Positions 7,553 to 16,275 of a stretch of DNA of 50,093 nucleotides are shown one piece after another. The notes under the pieces were generated by a model. It did no database searches, was not told the origin of the DNA, and worked only from the letters and a program-made list of their open reading frames with translations. The DNA lies in IMG/VR virus record IMGVR_UViG_3300020122_000466, positions 1 through 50,093 of that record; one strand, written 5' to 3'. Position 1 is the first letter of the stretch, and every line of letters starts with the position of its first letter. This DNA is from a virus. The translations under genes were made by a program, and so were the position numbers.

Positions 7553-9283
7553 GTGGGCCGCATCCTGCGCATCGGAGTGGATACCGTTACCAACTATACC
7601 CTGTTGGCGACGAGTGCGTATGATGCGGGAAATCCGGCTGCCACTACGAGCCCGTGGCCCAACAGCGCTGCCATGGATCAATTGTTCACTCAAGCGAGTC
7701 CCACTGAGGTGAGTGCGCAAGGGGCCCTCGTCACCTTTAGTCGCTTCCCCGATAGCTACAGCGGCGCCCAAGTCAAACTCCATCCCACTTATGATGTGAG
7801 CACCAATGAAAACCCCTTCTTTGAGATGTGGGTGCATGACAGCGTGGCGCTCACCTGGACCCTGCGCGCTTCCATCCAACTCAGTAACCCCTTTGTCGGG
7901 ATCGCGAGTGGCGCGCGAAAGGTGCTGGACTTCACCTTCTTCCCCTTCCTCCGTCACATCGACATGGTGTGGCTCACCCTCAATCCTGGTGTGGTGGGGG
8001 CGCCCACTGTGCAGTTCGATGCCATCCAGCTTTTTGGGCAGTGTGAGGGGGCCCTCCGTAGTGGGAGTGGGCCTGGTGGTATTCAATACACCTGTGACCC
8101 CTCCAAAGCCGATCCCACGGCCATCCCTCCTATCGTCTATACTGGCTTCAAGGTGATCTATTCGAGTACTCCTCCTTTCATCACTCATGTGCCCTGTGAT
8201 GACTTTGCCGGTGATCCGGGCTGTGCCTTCCCCGACCTCTGCAATCCCGCGAGTATTGCGGTCTATCGAGAGTGTCTCCGTGGGATTGGCGATGGAGGAA
8301 CGAGTCTCAACAACTTTGACGGATGGTTCACACTAAATAACGCACTAATCACGAGTAACTGTAATGGGAATACGAACACCGCACTCCCTGATCCCCCACC
8401 TGTGAAGGCGCCCAAACTTCCCCCGGTGGATTTTTGTGATCCAACCTCGATTGACGCGCATCGTGCCGCTATCGCGGGGGATGCGGATTTGCTCGCGAGT
8501 TTTAACGCACTCATTGATACCCTCACGGAGGCGGGGTTTTTCACCTTGGTGTGCCCCCCCGCAGACCCTCCCGCCACCTATGTGGACCCAGTGACCTTAC
8601 AACCTGCTGCTGATCCCACTGACCAGCCCGTGCGCCCCTTTCATGCGGGCCCCGGTGGGGATCCTGCGCCCAATCCTCCTGTGCAAAAGAGTGTGCCCCC
8701 CAAGGCGCCCGGTACTGGAGGTGGTGGGCAGCAAGAGTTCATCGCCTTCTTTTTCCCTGGAAATATTACCTACAACATTCCTGTTCCAGGCTCGACACCA
8801 CAACAACTCCTTGAATTTCTTGTGAATAGTGGGCCACCTGAACTACTTGCTGCATGGAATGCTCGGGATCAAATTGTCAATGTGCCGAATTTCACGTTTC
8901 CCACTCCACGTCGCGTGCAATTGACTTTTACAGGCTTAGTGAGTGGTACAGTGGTCGGCGTTCGGGTCATGCAGTTTGACCCAAATGGGCCCTTCACCGC
9001 AGAAACCCTTACTACTCTCTTTTCTGGTGCGATTCAAACTACCTGTGTAGTCAATACTAGTGCAGGAACCTTTGGAACTCCTCATCCAACACTAACAGAT
9101 CCCTTCTACGTACTCTTTCGAGATGGTACGTCCACCACCCCTCTCTTACGTTTAGCCTCAGATAATACCATTACTTGCGCAATGCCTGGCGGTGGAGGTT
9201 TCCAAGGAATTTTTGTGGATGTGCGGGCCACTCCTCCCGCAGGTACTGGGGTGGTGATAACAGTTGTGGCGAGCGTGGTGTAA
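7553..9283 (+). CDS. Large unknown virion/fibre-like protein, 576 aa
   Basis: GTG start directly after the membrane micro-protein. N-terminal ~170 residues are beta-rich (FEMWVHDSVALTWTLRASIQ, then VLDFTFFPFLRHIDMVWL), a galactose-binding/jelly-roll-like pattern. The middle (residues 185-330) has Cys pairs and two related units with CDPTSI or CNPASIAVY, each followed by helices, suggesting an internal duplication. A Pro-rich linker (330-395) precedes a C-terminal beta domain (400-576) with FTGLVSGTVVGVRVMQFDP. Tail-attached appendage is the best guess by position; no family is recognised and no catalytic motif is seen. Confidence 0.6.
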   Translation: MGRILRIGVDTVTNYTLLATSAYDAGNPAATTSPWPNSAAMDQLFTQASPTEVSAQGALVTFSRFPDSYSGAQVKLHPTYDVSTNENPFFEMWVHDSVALTWTLRASIQLSNPFVGIASGARKVLDFTFFPFLRHIDMVWLTLNPGVVGAPTVQFDAIQLFGQCEGALRSGSGPGGIQYTCDPSKADPTAIPPIVYTGFKVIYSSTPPFITHVPCDDFAGDPGCAFPDLCNPASIAVYRECLRGIGDGGTSLNNFDGWFTLNNALITSNCNGNTNTALPDPPPVKAPKLPPVDFCDPTSIDAHRAAIAGDADLLASFNALIDTLTEAGFFTLVCPPADPPATYVDPVTLQPAADPTDQPVRPFHAGPGGDPAPNPPVQKSVPPKAPGTGGGGQQEFIAFFFPGNITYNIPVPGSTPQQLLEFLVNSGPPELLAAWNARDQIVNVPNFTFPTPRRVQLTFTGLVSGTVVGVRVMQFDPNGPFTAETLTTLFSGAIQTTCVVNTSAGTFGTPHPTLTDPFYVLFRDGTSTTPLLRLASDNTITCAMPGGGGFQGIFVDVRATPPAGTGVVITVVASVV

Positions 9284-9285
9284 CG

Positions 9286-9966
9286 ATGGCTGCGATCCCC
9301 TGCCAAGATTATGTCACTGAGGCCCCAGGGCTGGTGCCCAAGCGCATCGAGCGCACCAACCCGGATGCGCTCCGTAATCGCTGGGTGAACTTCATCCTCT
9401 CCCTTGATCTCAGCCCGGAGCAGAAGGATGCGCTTGGTGAAGGAGTGGGTGCGTGGAGCCTGTGGGACGTGCCCGCCACCCACTGCGCGCAAATCGATGA
9501 TGACCGTGGAGAAGACCTGATTGCGTTCAGCATCATGGACAATGTGTTTTGGTTCGACTGGACTCGCACCCAAGATGAGTGGAGCTGGAATGCGTTTGCG
9601 CCCATCCACCACCTCATTCGGATTGGTCCCCTCCCTTCCAATCCTACTGAGACTCAACCTCAGGGTGGCTTTGACCTCGCAGCGCTCAAGCGCATGGTGG
9701 AGTTCACCTTCACTCTGAAGGATGGGGATACGGGGGCACCTGGCGCCATTTGGACGGTGACGGTTGGGGAATGGGACCGGGAGGAAGCCACCTCCCGTAC
9801 CGGGCGCCGGGCCACTGCTGAGAGGATGCGCACCCAGATTAGTGTGAAAGGGCGCGCCTTCATCATTACCCTAGAGCACAGCGCCAATGAGCCCGTGCAC
9901 ATCGACCACTGGCACGCCGCCTGGGACCTCGTGGGCAGGCGGGTGCGCGAGGCAGGGATCGTCTAA
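9286..9966 (+). CDS. Probable C-terminal half of a nozzle/hub protein
   Basis: 226 residues. The ATG at 9286 (2 bases after the previous stop) is preferred to upstream in-frame codons inside the preceding gene. It has the pattern of the end of beta-propeller nozzle proteins: GAWSLWDVP, then a short acidic turn, then NVFWFDWTRTQDEWSW, a linker, a beta pair MVEFTFTLKD, and a final sandwich with VKGRAFIITLEHSANEP and a closing VGRRVRE. Together with the 471-residue protein at 5032-6447 it would make a nozzle of about 697 residues. The two are separated by 2.8 kb and six genes. It may instead be a stand-alone tail protein; see findings. Confidence 0.5.
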   Translation: MAAIPCQDYVTEAPGLVPKRIERTNPDALRNRWVNFILSLDLSPEQKDALGEGVGAWSLWDVPATHCAQIDDDRGEDLIAFSIMDNVFWFDWTRTQDEWSWNAFAPIHHLIRIGPLPSNPTETQPQGGFDLAALKRMVEFTFTLKDGDTGAPGAIWTVTVGEWDREEATSRTGRRATAERMRTQISVKGRAFIITLEHSANEPVHIDHWHAAWDLVGRRVREAGIV

Positions 9967-10409
9967 TGGCCATCAACCATCGCGATGAGGTGCGCACTGC
10001 GCGCCGGATCCTCAACAATAAGGCCACGACGCTGGGCATCACCATGGACAGCGAGCGCCAGCAACCTGGCGCCAACCAACGCACCCTCTCCTTTCAAGCG
10101 CTCAAGTTAGTTAATGATGCCACCCCTCGTGCCGACCGCGAGCAACTCCAGCTTGATGATCCCCCTGCTGGCGCCTTCAACGGGGGGAACACCGCCTTCA
10201 CCCTCTCGCGTCCCGTCACAGGCCTAAACATTCACGTGATTTGGGGGGATAGCGCCACCCCCCAAACCCTCCCGCTCATCAAATCCAACACCAACCCTCC
10301 CACCACAGGGGAGTTCTTCTTCGATCCGGGCGACCCCACCCACATTGTGGTTGGAAACCCCCCGCTTGCGACTGATAGACTGATCGCCATCTACCGAGTC
10401 GATCAATAG
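9966..10409 (+). CDS. Hypothetical tail-region protein, 147 aa
   Basis: Start overlaps the previous stop by one base (TAATG). Helical basic N-terminus (RDEVRTARRILNNKATTLG), then a beta domain with FTLSRPVTGLNIHVIWGD and a GEFFFDPGDPTHIVVGNP stretch. The second half resembles small beta domains of tail-attached phage proteins. No catalytic motif. Function unknown. Confidence 0.6.
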   Translation: MAINHRDEVRTARRILNNKATTLGITMDSERQQPGANQRTLSFQALKLVNDATPRADREQLQLDDPPAGAFNGGNTAFTLSRPVTGLNIHVIWGDSATPQTLPLIKSNTNPPTTGEFFFDPGDPTHIVVGNPPLATDRLIAIYRVDQ

Positions 10410-10418
10410 GAGTATGCC

Positions 10419-11402
10419 ATGGCACTCTTTCAAGGTGGTCCCCTCATCCAAGGTAGCAACACTGGGGGTGGGTTTGGTGGCACTGGCCAACTGGGCTCCA
10501 TTTTCAGCCAGTTCTTGAAGGCACCCAACGCGCCCATCAGGCCTGCCCAAGTGGGCCTCCCTTCACCCGGGGATTATGGGACCCCTGGGACCGCACCCAC
10601 CATCGCGGATCCCTCCAAAGGGAACTATGGCCTGGATCCCACCGATAAGGCGAACGCGCAACGGGGGATTGAGGAAGCGGCAGCCAACGCTGCTGAAGCC
10701 CATTTTGGGTTCGATAACCCCATGAAAACGGGAGCTTTCGCCACCCTCATGAACCAAGCGAATGAGTTGACGGGGGGTGCGCAACAAGCGGCTGCCATGC
10801 AAGCGAAGGATGCCGCGCAGCGCCGGGGCTATGCAGGGGGATTTGAGGATAGCTCCCGTTCAGCTTCCATCGACAAAATGAATGCCCTCGCCACCGCAGG
10901 GTTCGCGGGCGCTGATTCCATCCGCAAAACTGAAGGGGATATGTATGGGAAGGCCATTGGCGCCTTCACTGCCCTTCAAGACTCCTACAATCAAGCGGAA
11001 GCGGCTGGGAACACCGCCTTCGCCCATGATCTCACCACCACCCACATTGAGAATGCCGCCAATCAGTTGAAGACCATGGATCTAAACCAGCAACAACGCG
11101 CCCACTATGGGGATGCGCTCAATCAAGCCCGTCAGCTCCAAGCCCAGCTCAATGAGCAATTCAATAAAGATCAGATTGATAACTCTCGGTTCATTCAAGG
11201 GAATGCGCAGATTGCCGCCCAATTGCAGGCGACCATGGCCACCCTCGGTGAGAAAGCCCGTGAGTTCAACATCAGCGCTGGGCAGCAGCAGCAACAGTTT
11301 GGCGAGGGCCAGCGCGAGTTCAATGTGACCCACCAAGATGCGGTGGATCGCTCCCAGCGCCCCCGTGGGGGGCCTGGTGATCAATTCCTTGGCTTAGCGT
11401 AA
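10419..11402 (+). CDS. Ala/Gln-rich internal virion-type protein, 327 aa
   Basis: Good ribosome-binding site (TAGGAGTATGCC). First 80 residues Gly/Pro-rich and disordered; residues 90-320 almost wholly helical and rich in Ala, Gln and Asn (QQRAHYGDALNQARQLQAQL, then GQQQQQFGEGQREFN), predicted coiled coil. Podoviruses carry such proteins as ejection or internal core proteins that leave the head with the DNA; this is inference from composition and place downstream of the nozzle region. It is not an enzyme by any motif I can see. Confidence 0.55.
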   Translation: MALFQGGPLIQGSNTGGGFGGTGQLGSIFSQFLKAPNAPIRPAQVGLPSPGDYGTPGTAPTIADPSKGNYGLDPTDKANAQRGIEEAAANAAEAHFGFDNPMKTGAFATLMNQANELTGGAQQAAAMQAKDAAQRRGYAGGFEDSSRSASIDKMNALATAGFAGADSIRKTEGDMYGKAIGAFTALQDSYNQAEAAGNTAFAHDLTTTHIENAANQLKTMDLNQQQRAHYGDALNQARQLQAQLNEQFNKDQIDNSRFIQGNAQIAAQLQATMATLGEKAREFNISAGQQQQQFGEGQREFNVTHQDAVDRSQRPRGGPGDQFLGLA

Positions 11403-11411
11403 GCCAGTGGT

Positions 11412-13235
11412 GTGCGCCCCCTTGCCCTCCTCTGTTTAGTCATTCTCCTCATCCTCGCGAGCCCAGCATGGGCAACGGTGGATGGTGGAGCTACCTACAC
11501 CACCTCTGGTGGGAGCACGAGTAGCACTGTCACCGTGGCCTGTGGGCAATCCAATTGCGTCGATAACTCTGCGCCCACTGACTCTACCTATTGGGGGCTG
11601 AGTGACACCCTGACGGATTGTGATGTCAGCGTCGAACTGAGCAATCCTCCTGGTGTAGGGAAGTCCTACACGGTGGCCGTTGCGTATGGCACCAGTGCCC
11701 TGCTCGCTGCGAGTGACTGCGTGATTGACGACAGTCTCATGTCGAGCGCGTCTGTTGGCAGCATTGCCAATACTCAACAAGAGTTAACAGGTAATGTCAC
11801 CTTATCAGGCAATGCGGCGGCGGGCGCCTGCATGAAACTTACCTTTGCACCAGTCAGTACACCCGCAACTGGGGTCGTACGCGCGACCCTCACTTGTCAC
11901 ACCACCGCCTCTGGCGCTGATGGCTTGATGGGGTTCAACACCGCTTCCACCTCAAGCTTTAGCTCTAGTGGTGGGTTCCTTGGGCCTGCGCAAACCGGCG
12001 CGACCGCTACACTTCGCAACTATTGGATCGCCCCACGAGATATCACCAAGTGTGCGGGGTCTCTCGCGATTTCCACCAATAACTTTAGTGGGAGTCCGCG
12101 CAAGTTCCAGTCACATGTCTCTTCCACTGCTCTTACTACTGCACAGAATTGCTTAGATATCGTCACCTACAATGATGTCGATCAGTGTAGTGTGGCGACA
12201 AACCAACGCTCCTGTAAGTTTACTTCTACGGCGCTCGCGATTACTGCCCATAAATGTTTCGATGTCAGCCTTGTTGTCCCTGCTAACGCAACCACAGCGC
12301 AAGTCGCCTCCTTCTCATGTACAACCGATGCCGCTGGCACACCACAAACTGGCGCAAATATCTATGCGTTCGCGGCGAATGAGACGAATACAGGGACCAC
12401 CTTTTGTGGCCTTAATTTTAATAATGGAGATCAGTGTGCCACGACCAATACCGATGCCACCACCTTCACCCTCGCCAAAGCTATCTCCACACTGCATGGA
12501 GGTGTAGCCCTCACGACTGCTCCGGATGGAGTGAAGACGATTGCGGTCGCGTTGCGCTGTTCGAGTGCTGCGGCCAGTTCCCAAACCTGTGCGGCTGCTA
12601 TTGCAGCGAGTTCTACGGACACCGCGCTTTGTACAATCGCGGCGGGCAATAAGAGTTGCTTTTGGACAGGTGTCGCGGGTTCGAGTCAAAAAGGGGCGTG
12701 TTGTACCTTTGTGCTGACACCATCCGCCGCCTTGGCTGTCGCGCCGGGTAATCTCACTCTAACGTTGGAAGCGGAGAATGGACCAGATACCACACCCACT
12801 CCTACTCTGACGCCGACGCCTACGCTGACTCCCACGCCGACTGTCACCCCAACCTCAACATTGACACCAACTCCAACGGTAACTCCGACCCCAACCCCTA
12901 CACGCACCCCTACGCCCACTTTGACCCCTACTCCGACAGTCACGGCGACCCTAACCCCAACGCCCACGGTGACAGCCGTGTTGACCGCCACGCCAACCCT
13001 CACGCCCACACCGACCGTGACCGCAACCTTAACCCCAACCCCGTCAGTCACGCGTACGCTCACTCCGACCCCTACACCCACTTCAACGCCAACGGTGACC
13101 CCAACCCGCACCGTCACGCCTACTGCCACCTGTCCCTTTCCCACCCCCTGTTTCTTTGGCAATAGCGTCTGTGTCGCCACCCCAACGCCAAGCATGACCG
13201 GGTTGACCCCCACTGCCACGCCCACGGTCCAATAA
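11412..13235 (+). CDS. Secreted fibre-like protein with tandem beta domains and Thr-Pro tail
   Basis: 607 residues from GTG. It opens with a clear Sec signal peptide (hydrophobic core [14 protein letters not shown], cleavage after AWA near 21). Residues ~45-455 hold three related Cys-containing beta domains, each with a hydrophobic strand pattern and a Cys pair (for example [20 protein letters not shown], then [12 protein letters not shown] and [10 protein letters not shown]). Residues ~458-575 are a Thr-Pro-rich linker ([11 protein letters not shown] repeated with variation), then a short Cys tail. Beta domains of this sort are common in tail-fibre proteins of uncultured phages. A signal peptide on such a protein is unusual: it would be exported by the host. 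First of four adjacent genes of this type. Confidence 0.65.
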   Translation: MRPLALLCLVILLILASPAWATVDGGATYTTSGGSTSSTVTVACGQSNCVDNSAPTDSTYWGLSDTLTDCDVSVELSNPPGVGKSYTVAVAYGTSALLAASDCVIDDSLMSSASVGSIANTQQELTGNVTLSGNAAAGACMKLTFAPVSTPATGVVRATLTCHTTASGADGLMGFNTASTSSFSSSGGFLGPAQTGATATLRNYWIAPRDITKCAGSLAISTNNFSGSPRKFQSHVSSTALTTAQNCLDIVTYNDVDQCSVATNQRSCKFTSTALAITAHKCFDVSLVVPANATTAQVASFSCTTDAAGTPQTGANIYAFAANETNTGTTFCGLNFNNGDQCATTNTDATTFTLAKAISTLHGGVALTTAPDGVKTIAVALRCSSAAASSQTCAAAIAASSTDTALCTIAAGNKSCFWTGVAGSSQKGACCTFVLTPSAALAVAPGNLTLTLEAENGPDTTPTPTLTPTPTLTPTPTVTPTSTLTPTPTVTPTPTPTRTPTPTLTPTPTVTATLTPTPTVTAVLTATPTLTPTPTVTATLTPTPSVTRTLTPTPTPTSTPTVTPTRTVTPTATCPFPTPCFFGNSVCVATPTPSMTGLTPTATPTVQ

Positions 13236-13236
13236 G

Positions 13237-16200
13237 ATGAGCCGCGCCCGCACCCTCGTCATCCAACTGCTCACTTATGTGGTGTGGCTCGTCTTCCTTG
13301 GGGTGCTGGTGCACTGGGTGCTGAGCCCCATGGCCGCTGTGGGGGAAGTGATCACCCCCAGCGAGCTACAGGCACCAGGGCAGGTGCCCGGCCTGTTTGA
13401 CTGCCCCACCTATAACAAGAACGAGTTTAAGTGGCAGAACTTCTGTGGAGGGCCCACTGGCCCCGGCCAATGCTTCAGCCTCCCCTGTGTGAACAAGTTC
13501 TGCTTCCAACCCCGCCCCTGCGCCAGTGGCCAGTTTGCCTACGCGGTGGGGAAGAATGGGGATGCGATCTGTGCCCCTGTGATACAGGTGACGGCTACAG
13601 GGACCACCCCCACGGCAACACCAACCATTACGAGCACCGCTCCTACGGTGACCCCTACACCAACGGTAACCCCAACCTTCACCCCTCAACTCACGCCCAC
13701 ACCGACCGCAACTCCTACCGTGAATGTGTGTGTAGACATCCTCGCGTGTGTCACTCCCACACCAACGCCTACTGTTACGGTGACCCCAACCGCGACGAAG
13801 ACAGCCACCCCTACGGTCACCATCACCCCGACACCCACGATCACCGCAACCCCCACCGTCACCCCGACGCAGACTACAGTGGCCACGCCCACCACGGGCC
13901 CAGTGTTGGGCATCAGTGGGAATGATCTGGTCTTCACTTTCCAGAACTATGTAGAGTTATTAAGTAACTCTCTCTATATTAAGTTTGATGCCGCTGATCT
14001 TGGGAAACCTGCGGACATCATCCACATTGAGTTGATCCCGAGCGCCACTCCAACCCCCACACCCACTCCTACACGTACGGTCACCTTCACTCCTTCCCCT
14101 ACGGTGACCCCAACGAAGACCCTGATTGGCACCAGCACCCCTACGGTCAGCTCGACACCTGCGGCCACTCCCACCCCTACGTTTACGCCCAACACCGTGA
14201 GCATTCCCATCATGTTTGGGGTGTTCAATGCCTCCAATAGCATCACCCAGTTCTTCTCGTTGAATGGCTCATCGAGCGCGACCGAGAATAATCTCCGCCA
14301 TGCGCTCCAACTCGACACCTTCAGTGGCGCGGCCACCGAGTTCTGGTGTGAGGTGGGCACCGCTCCCGGTACGGGCACCAAGTGGACCTTCACCCTACGC
14401 GTGAACAACGCGGATAGTGCGATGAGCTGCGAGATCGCCAACGCCGACACCACCTGCCGGAACACGGTGCCGGTGGTTCCAGTCAACGATCAAGATACCA
14501 TTGATATTTCGAGTGTGCCTTTTCAGAGCCCAGTAGGAGCAGCGGGCACCAAGTGTGGATTCACCCTTCGGTTGAAGGTGCAGCAGGCCACCCCCACACC
14601 CAGTCCGACGGTTACCCCTACACTGACGCCAACACCGACAGTAACGGCGACGAAAACCGTTACCCCTACGATCACCGCTACCCCAACAGTGTCGGCAACG
14701 GCCACCTTGCGCCCTACGGCCACCCTCACCGTGCGCCCTACGGCCACCGCTGTAGGGACCACTGGCACCCCACTACCCACTCCTGCGATTGTGGTCCCTC
14801 TCCTCGAATCCAGTGGGTACATTTTCAGTGCCACCAACACCCAATTCATGTGGGGCACCTCTGACACTGATCTAAGCAGTGGGCATCATGTGGTTTCCAC
14901 TTCTGAGGCCCTTGTTCAAGCGCAGATTGCGCTCGCGGGCACGACCGGCACCCTCACCGATCTGACCTGTAACATGCCCCTCGGGGCGCCAGGCGTTGGG
15001 GGCCGCTTTACCATGACCGTGCGCATCAATGGGGTCTCCTCCACCTTGGTGTGTGCCATTGCTAATCTGGACACCACCTGCACCTCCGATGTGTTCGCGG
15101 AGAAGTCCGTGGTGGATAGCGATAAGCTCGCGATTCAGATTGTGCCGAGTGCGGTTAATAGCGCCAATCTGCCCTTGTTGATTAACTGTGGAGTGGCGCT
15201 GAAGGTCGCGAATCCCACGCCCACGGTCACCACGAGTCCCACACCCACGGTGACGGTGACGCCAACAGCTACCCTTACGCCAACACTAACAGTGACGCCC
15301 ACAGTCACCGCAACTCCAACGGTTACTCTAACCGCAACCCCCACCGTGACGCCTACACGGAGCCCAACCCCTACATTGACACCCACGAAGACGGTCACTC
15401 CTACCCTAACGATTGGGGTGACCCCTACAGGGCCTGCAGCGACGCGTACCGTCACGCCATCCCCAACCCCAACTGTGACGGCGACGAAGACTGCGACGGC
15501 CACCCGCTCGCCTACTCCTAGCTTGACCCCTACGCCTGAGAGCAGCCCGGTGGCACCCACCTACATGGCGCTCCCTGCAGGCAATGGTGCAGTGGGGGTG
15601 CTCTACGCTAACAATAACCAGGATGGCGCCACCATCAGTCGCCACTTGAAGTGCAGCGCGTTCATCCCCCAATACACTTTGACGAACATCCAAACCATTC
15701 AGTTCCGTATTGGGCTTGGAGGCACCACCGTCAATAACAACTGTGGCATCGCCATCTACGCGCAGCAGTCCACAGACCTTGATGAATATCAGGTAGCGAC
15801 GACGGGGATGAAGAGCTGTATGGACATGTCCCAGACATGGACCCAATCCTTTGCCGCAGTCTCTGTTCCTCCCTGTACAAGTGATAGCGATTGCACTCCG
15901 TTGTCTGGGACTGGACCGATGCTCTGCCAACCCAACTGTTATGATCCTAGTGGAGTTGCCCCTCCAAATAATCTTACATATGTGCGGACAATCTCCCCAT
16001 TAAATGGTCCTTTCACCCTCTATCAAGGTGTGAAGTATTTCTATTGCTGGACCGCTGTGGGCACCTCTAGTAGCAACCAGTTCTTCGTGAGCCCCGCTAC
16101 CTCTGGTTTTGAATTGCTTGGTAATCCCAACGGTACGAGTGCTACGGATGTCAACAACAATGGTGAGGCTACCAATCTTGCGACTACAACCAATATGCCA

Positions 16201-16275
16201 GGCCAGCTCGCAGGGATTGCCGCCACTGCTGGCACCCCGCCAGCTAGCTCAGCCCTTGTGGTGTTAAGTCAATGA
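13237..16275 (+). CDS. Membrane-anchored multidomain fibre-like protein with four Thr-Pro linkers
   Basis: 1012 residues. N-terminal uncleaved-looking hydrophobic segment (residues 8-32, [20 protein letters not shown]) suggests a signal anchor. A Cys-rich knot follows (residues 50-115). Then four Thr-Pro linkers at about 123-222, 270-320, 451-515 and 660-775, separating beta domains. Domains at 322-450 and 516-660 are clearly related: each has C-x-V/M then G-x-G-x-x-W/F-T-x-T-x-R-V/I-N, then C-x-I-A-N-x-D-T-T-C, then a D-x-I/L-x-I strand and a final CG strand. The C-terminal domain (776-1012) carries CTSDSDC and CQPNC pairs. The reverse strand of the linkers gives long open frames that are shadows. 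Role probably adhesion or surface display; see findings. Confidence 0.65.
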   Translation: MSRARTLVIQLLTYVVWLVFLGVLVHWVLSPMAAVGEVITPSELQAPGQVPGLFDCPTYNKNEFKWQNFCGGPTGPGQCFSLPCVNKFCFQPRPCASGQFAYAVGKNGDAICAPVIQVTATGTTPTATPTITSTAPTVTPTPTVTPTFTPQLTPTPTATPTVNVCVDILACVTPTPTPTVTVTPTATKTATPTVTITPTPTITATPTVTPTQTTVATPTTGPVLGISGNDLVFTFQNYVELLSNSLYIKFDAADLGKPADIIHIELIPSATPTPTPTPTRTVTFTPSPTVTPTKTLIGTSTPTVSSTPAATPTPTFTPNTVSIPIMFGVFNASNSITQFFSLNGSSSATENNLRHALQLDTFSGAATEFWCEVGTAPGTGTKWTFTLRVNNADSAMSCEIANADTTCRNTVPVVPVNDQDTIDISSVPFQSPVGAAGTKCGFTLRLKVQQATPTPSPTVTPTLTPTPTVTATKTVTPTITATPTVSATATLRPTATLTVRPTATAVGTTGTPLPTPAIVVPLLESSGYIFSATNTQFMWGTSDTDLSSGHHVVSTSEALVQAQIALAGTTGTLTDLTCNMPLGAPGVGGRFTMTVRINGVSSTLVCAIANLDTTCTSDVFAEKSVVDSDKLAIQIVPSAVNSANLPLLINCGVALKVANPTPTVTTSPTPTVTVTPTATLTPTLTVTPTVTATPTVTLTATPTVTPTRSPTPTLTPTKTVTPTLTIGVTPTGPAATRTVTPSPTPTVTATKTATATRSPTPSLTPTPESSPVAPTYMALPAGNGAVGVLYANNNQDGATISRHLKCSAFIPQYTLTNIQTIQFRIGLGGTTVNNNCGIAIYAQQSTDLDEYQVATTGMKSCMDMSQTWTQSFAAVSVPPCTSDSDCTPLSGTGPMLCQPNCYDPSGVAPPNNLTYVRTISPLNGPFTLYQGVKYFYCWTAVGTSSSNQFFVSPATSGFELLGNPNGTSATDVNNNGEATNLATTTNMPGQLAGIAATAGTPPASSALVVLSQ

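Noticed and set aside
12780-13120. Repeat DNA that could be taken for a minisatellite or CRISPR array
   Set aside because: The repeats are short, degenerate at third codon positions and lie inside an open frame; there are no constant repeats with unique spacers.
12686-13225. Long reverse-strand open frames made of Val-Gly repeats opposite the Thr-Pro linkers (also near 13686, 14523, 15135, 17465, 17708 and 48040)
   Set aside because: They are the complement of the ACN-CCN repeat DNA, have no ribosome-binding sites, and read as VGVGV repeats; the forward genes have signals and domains.
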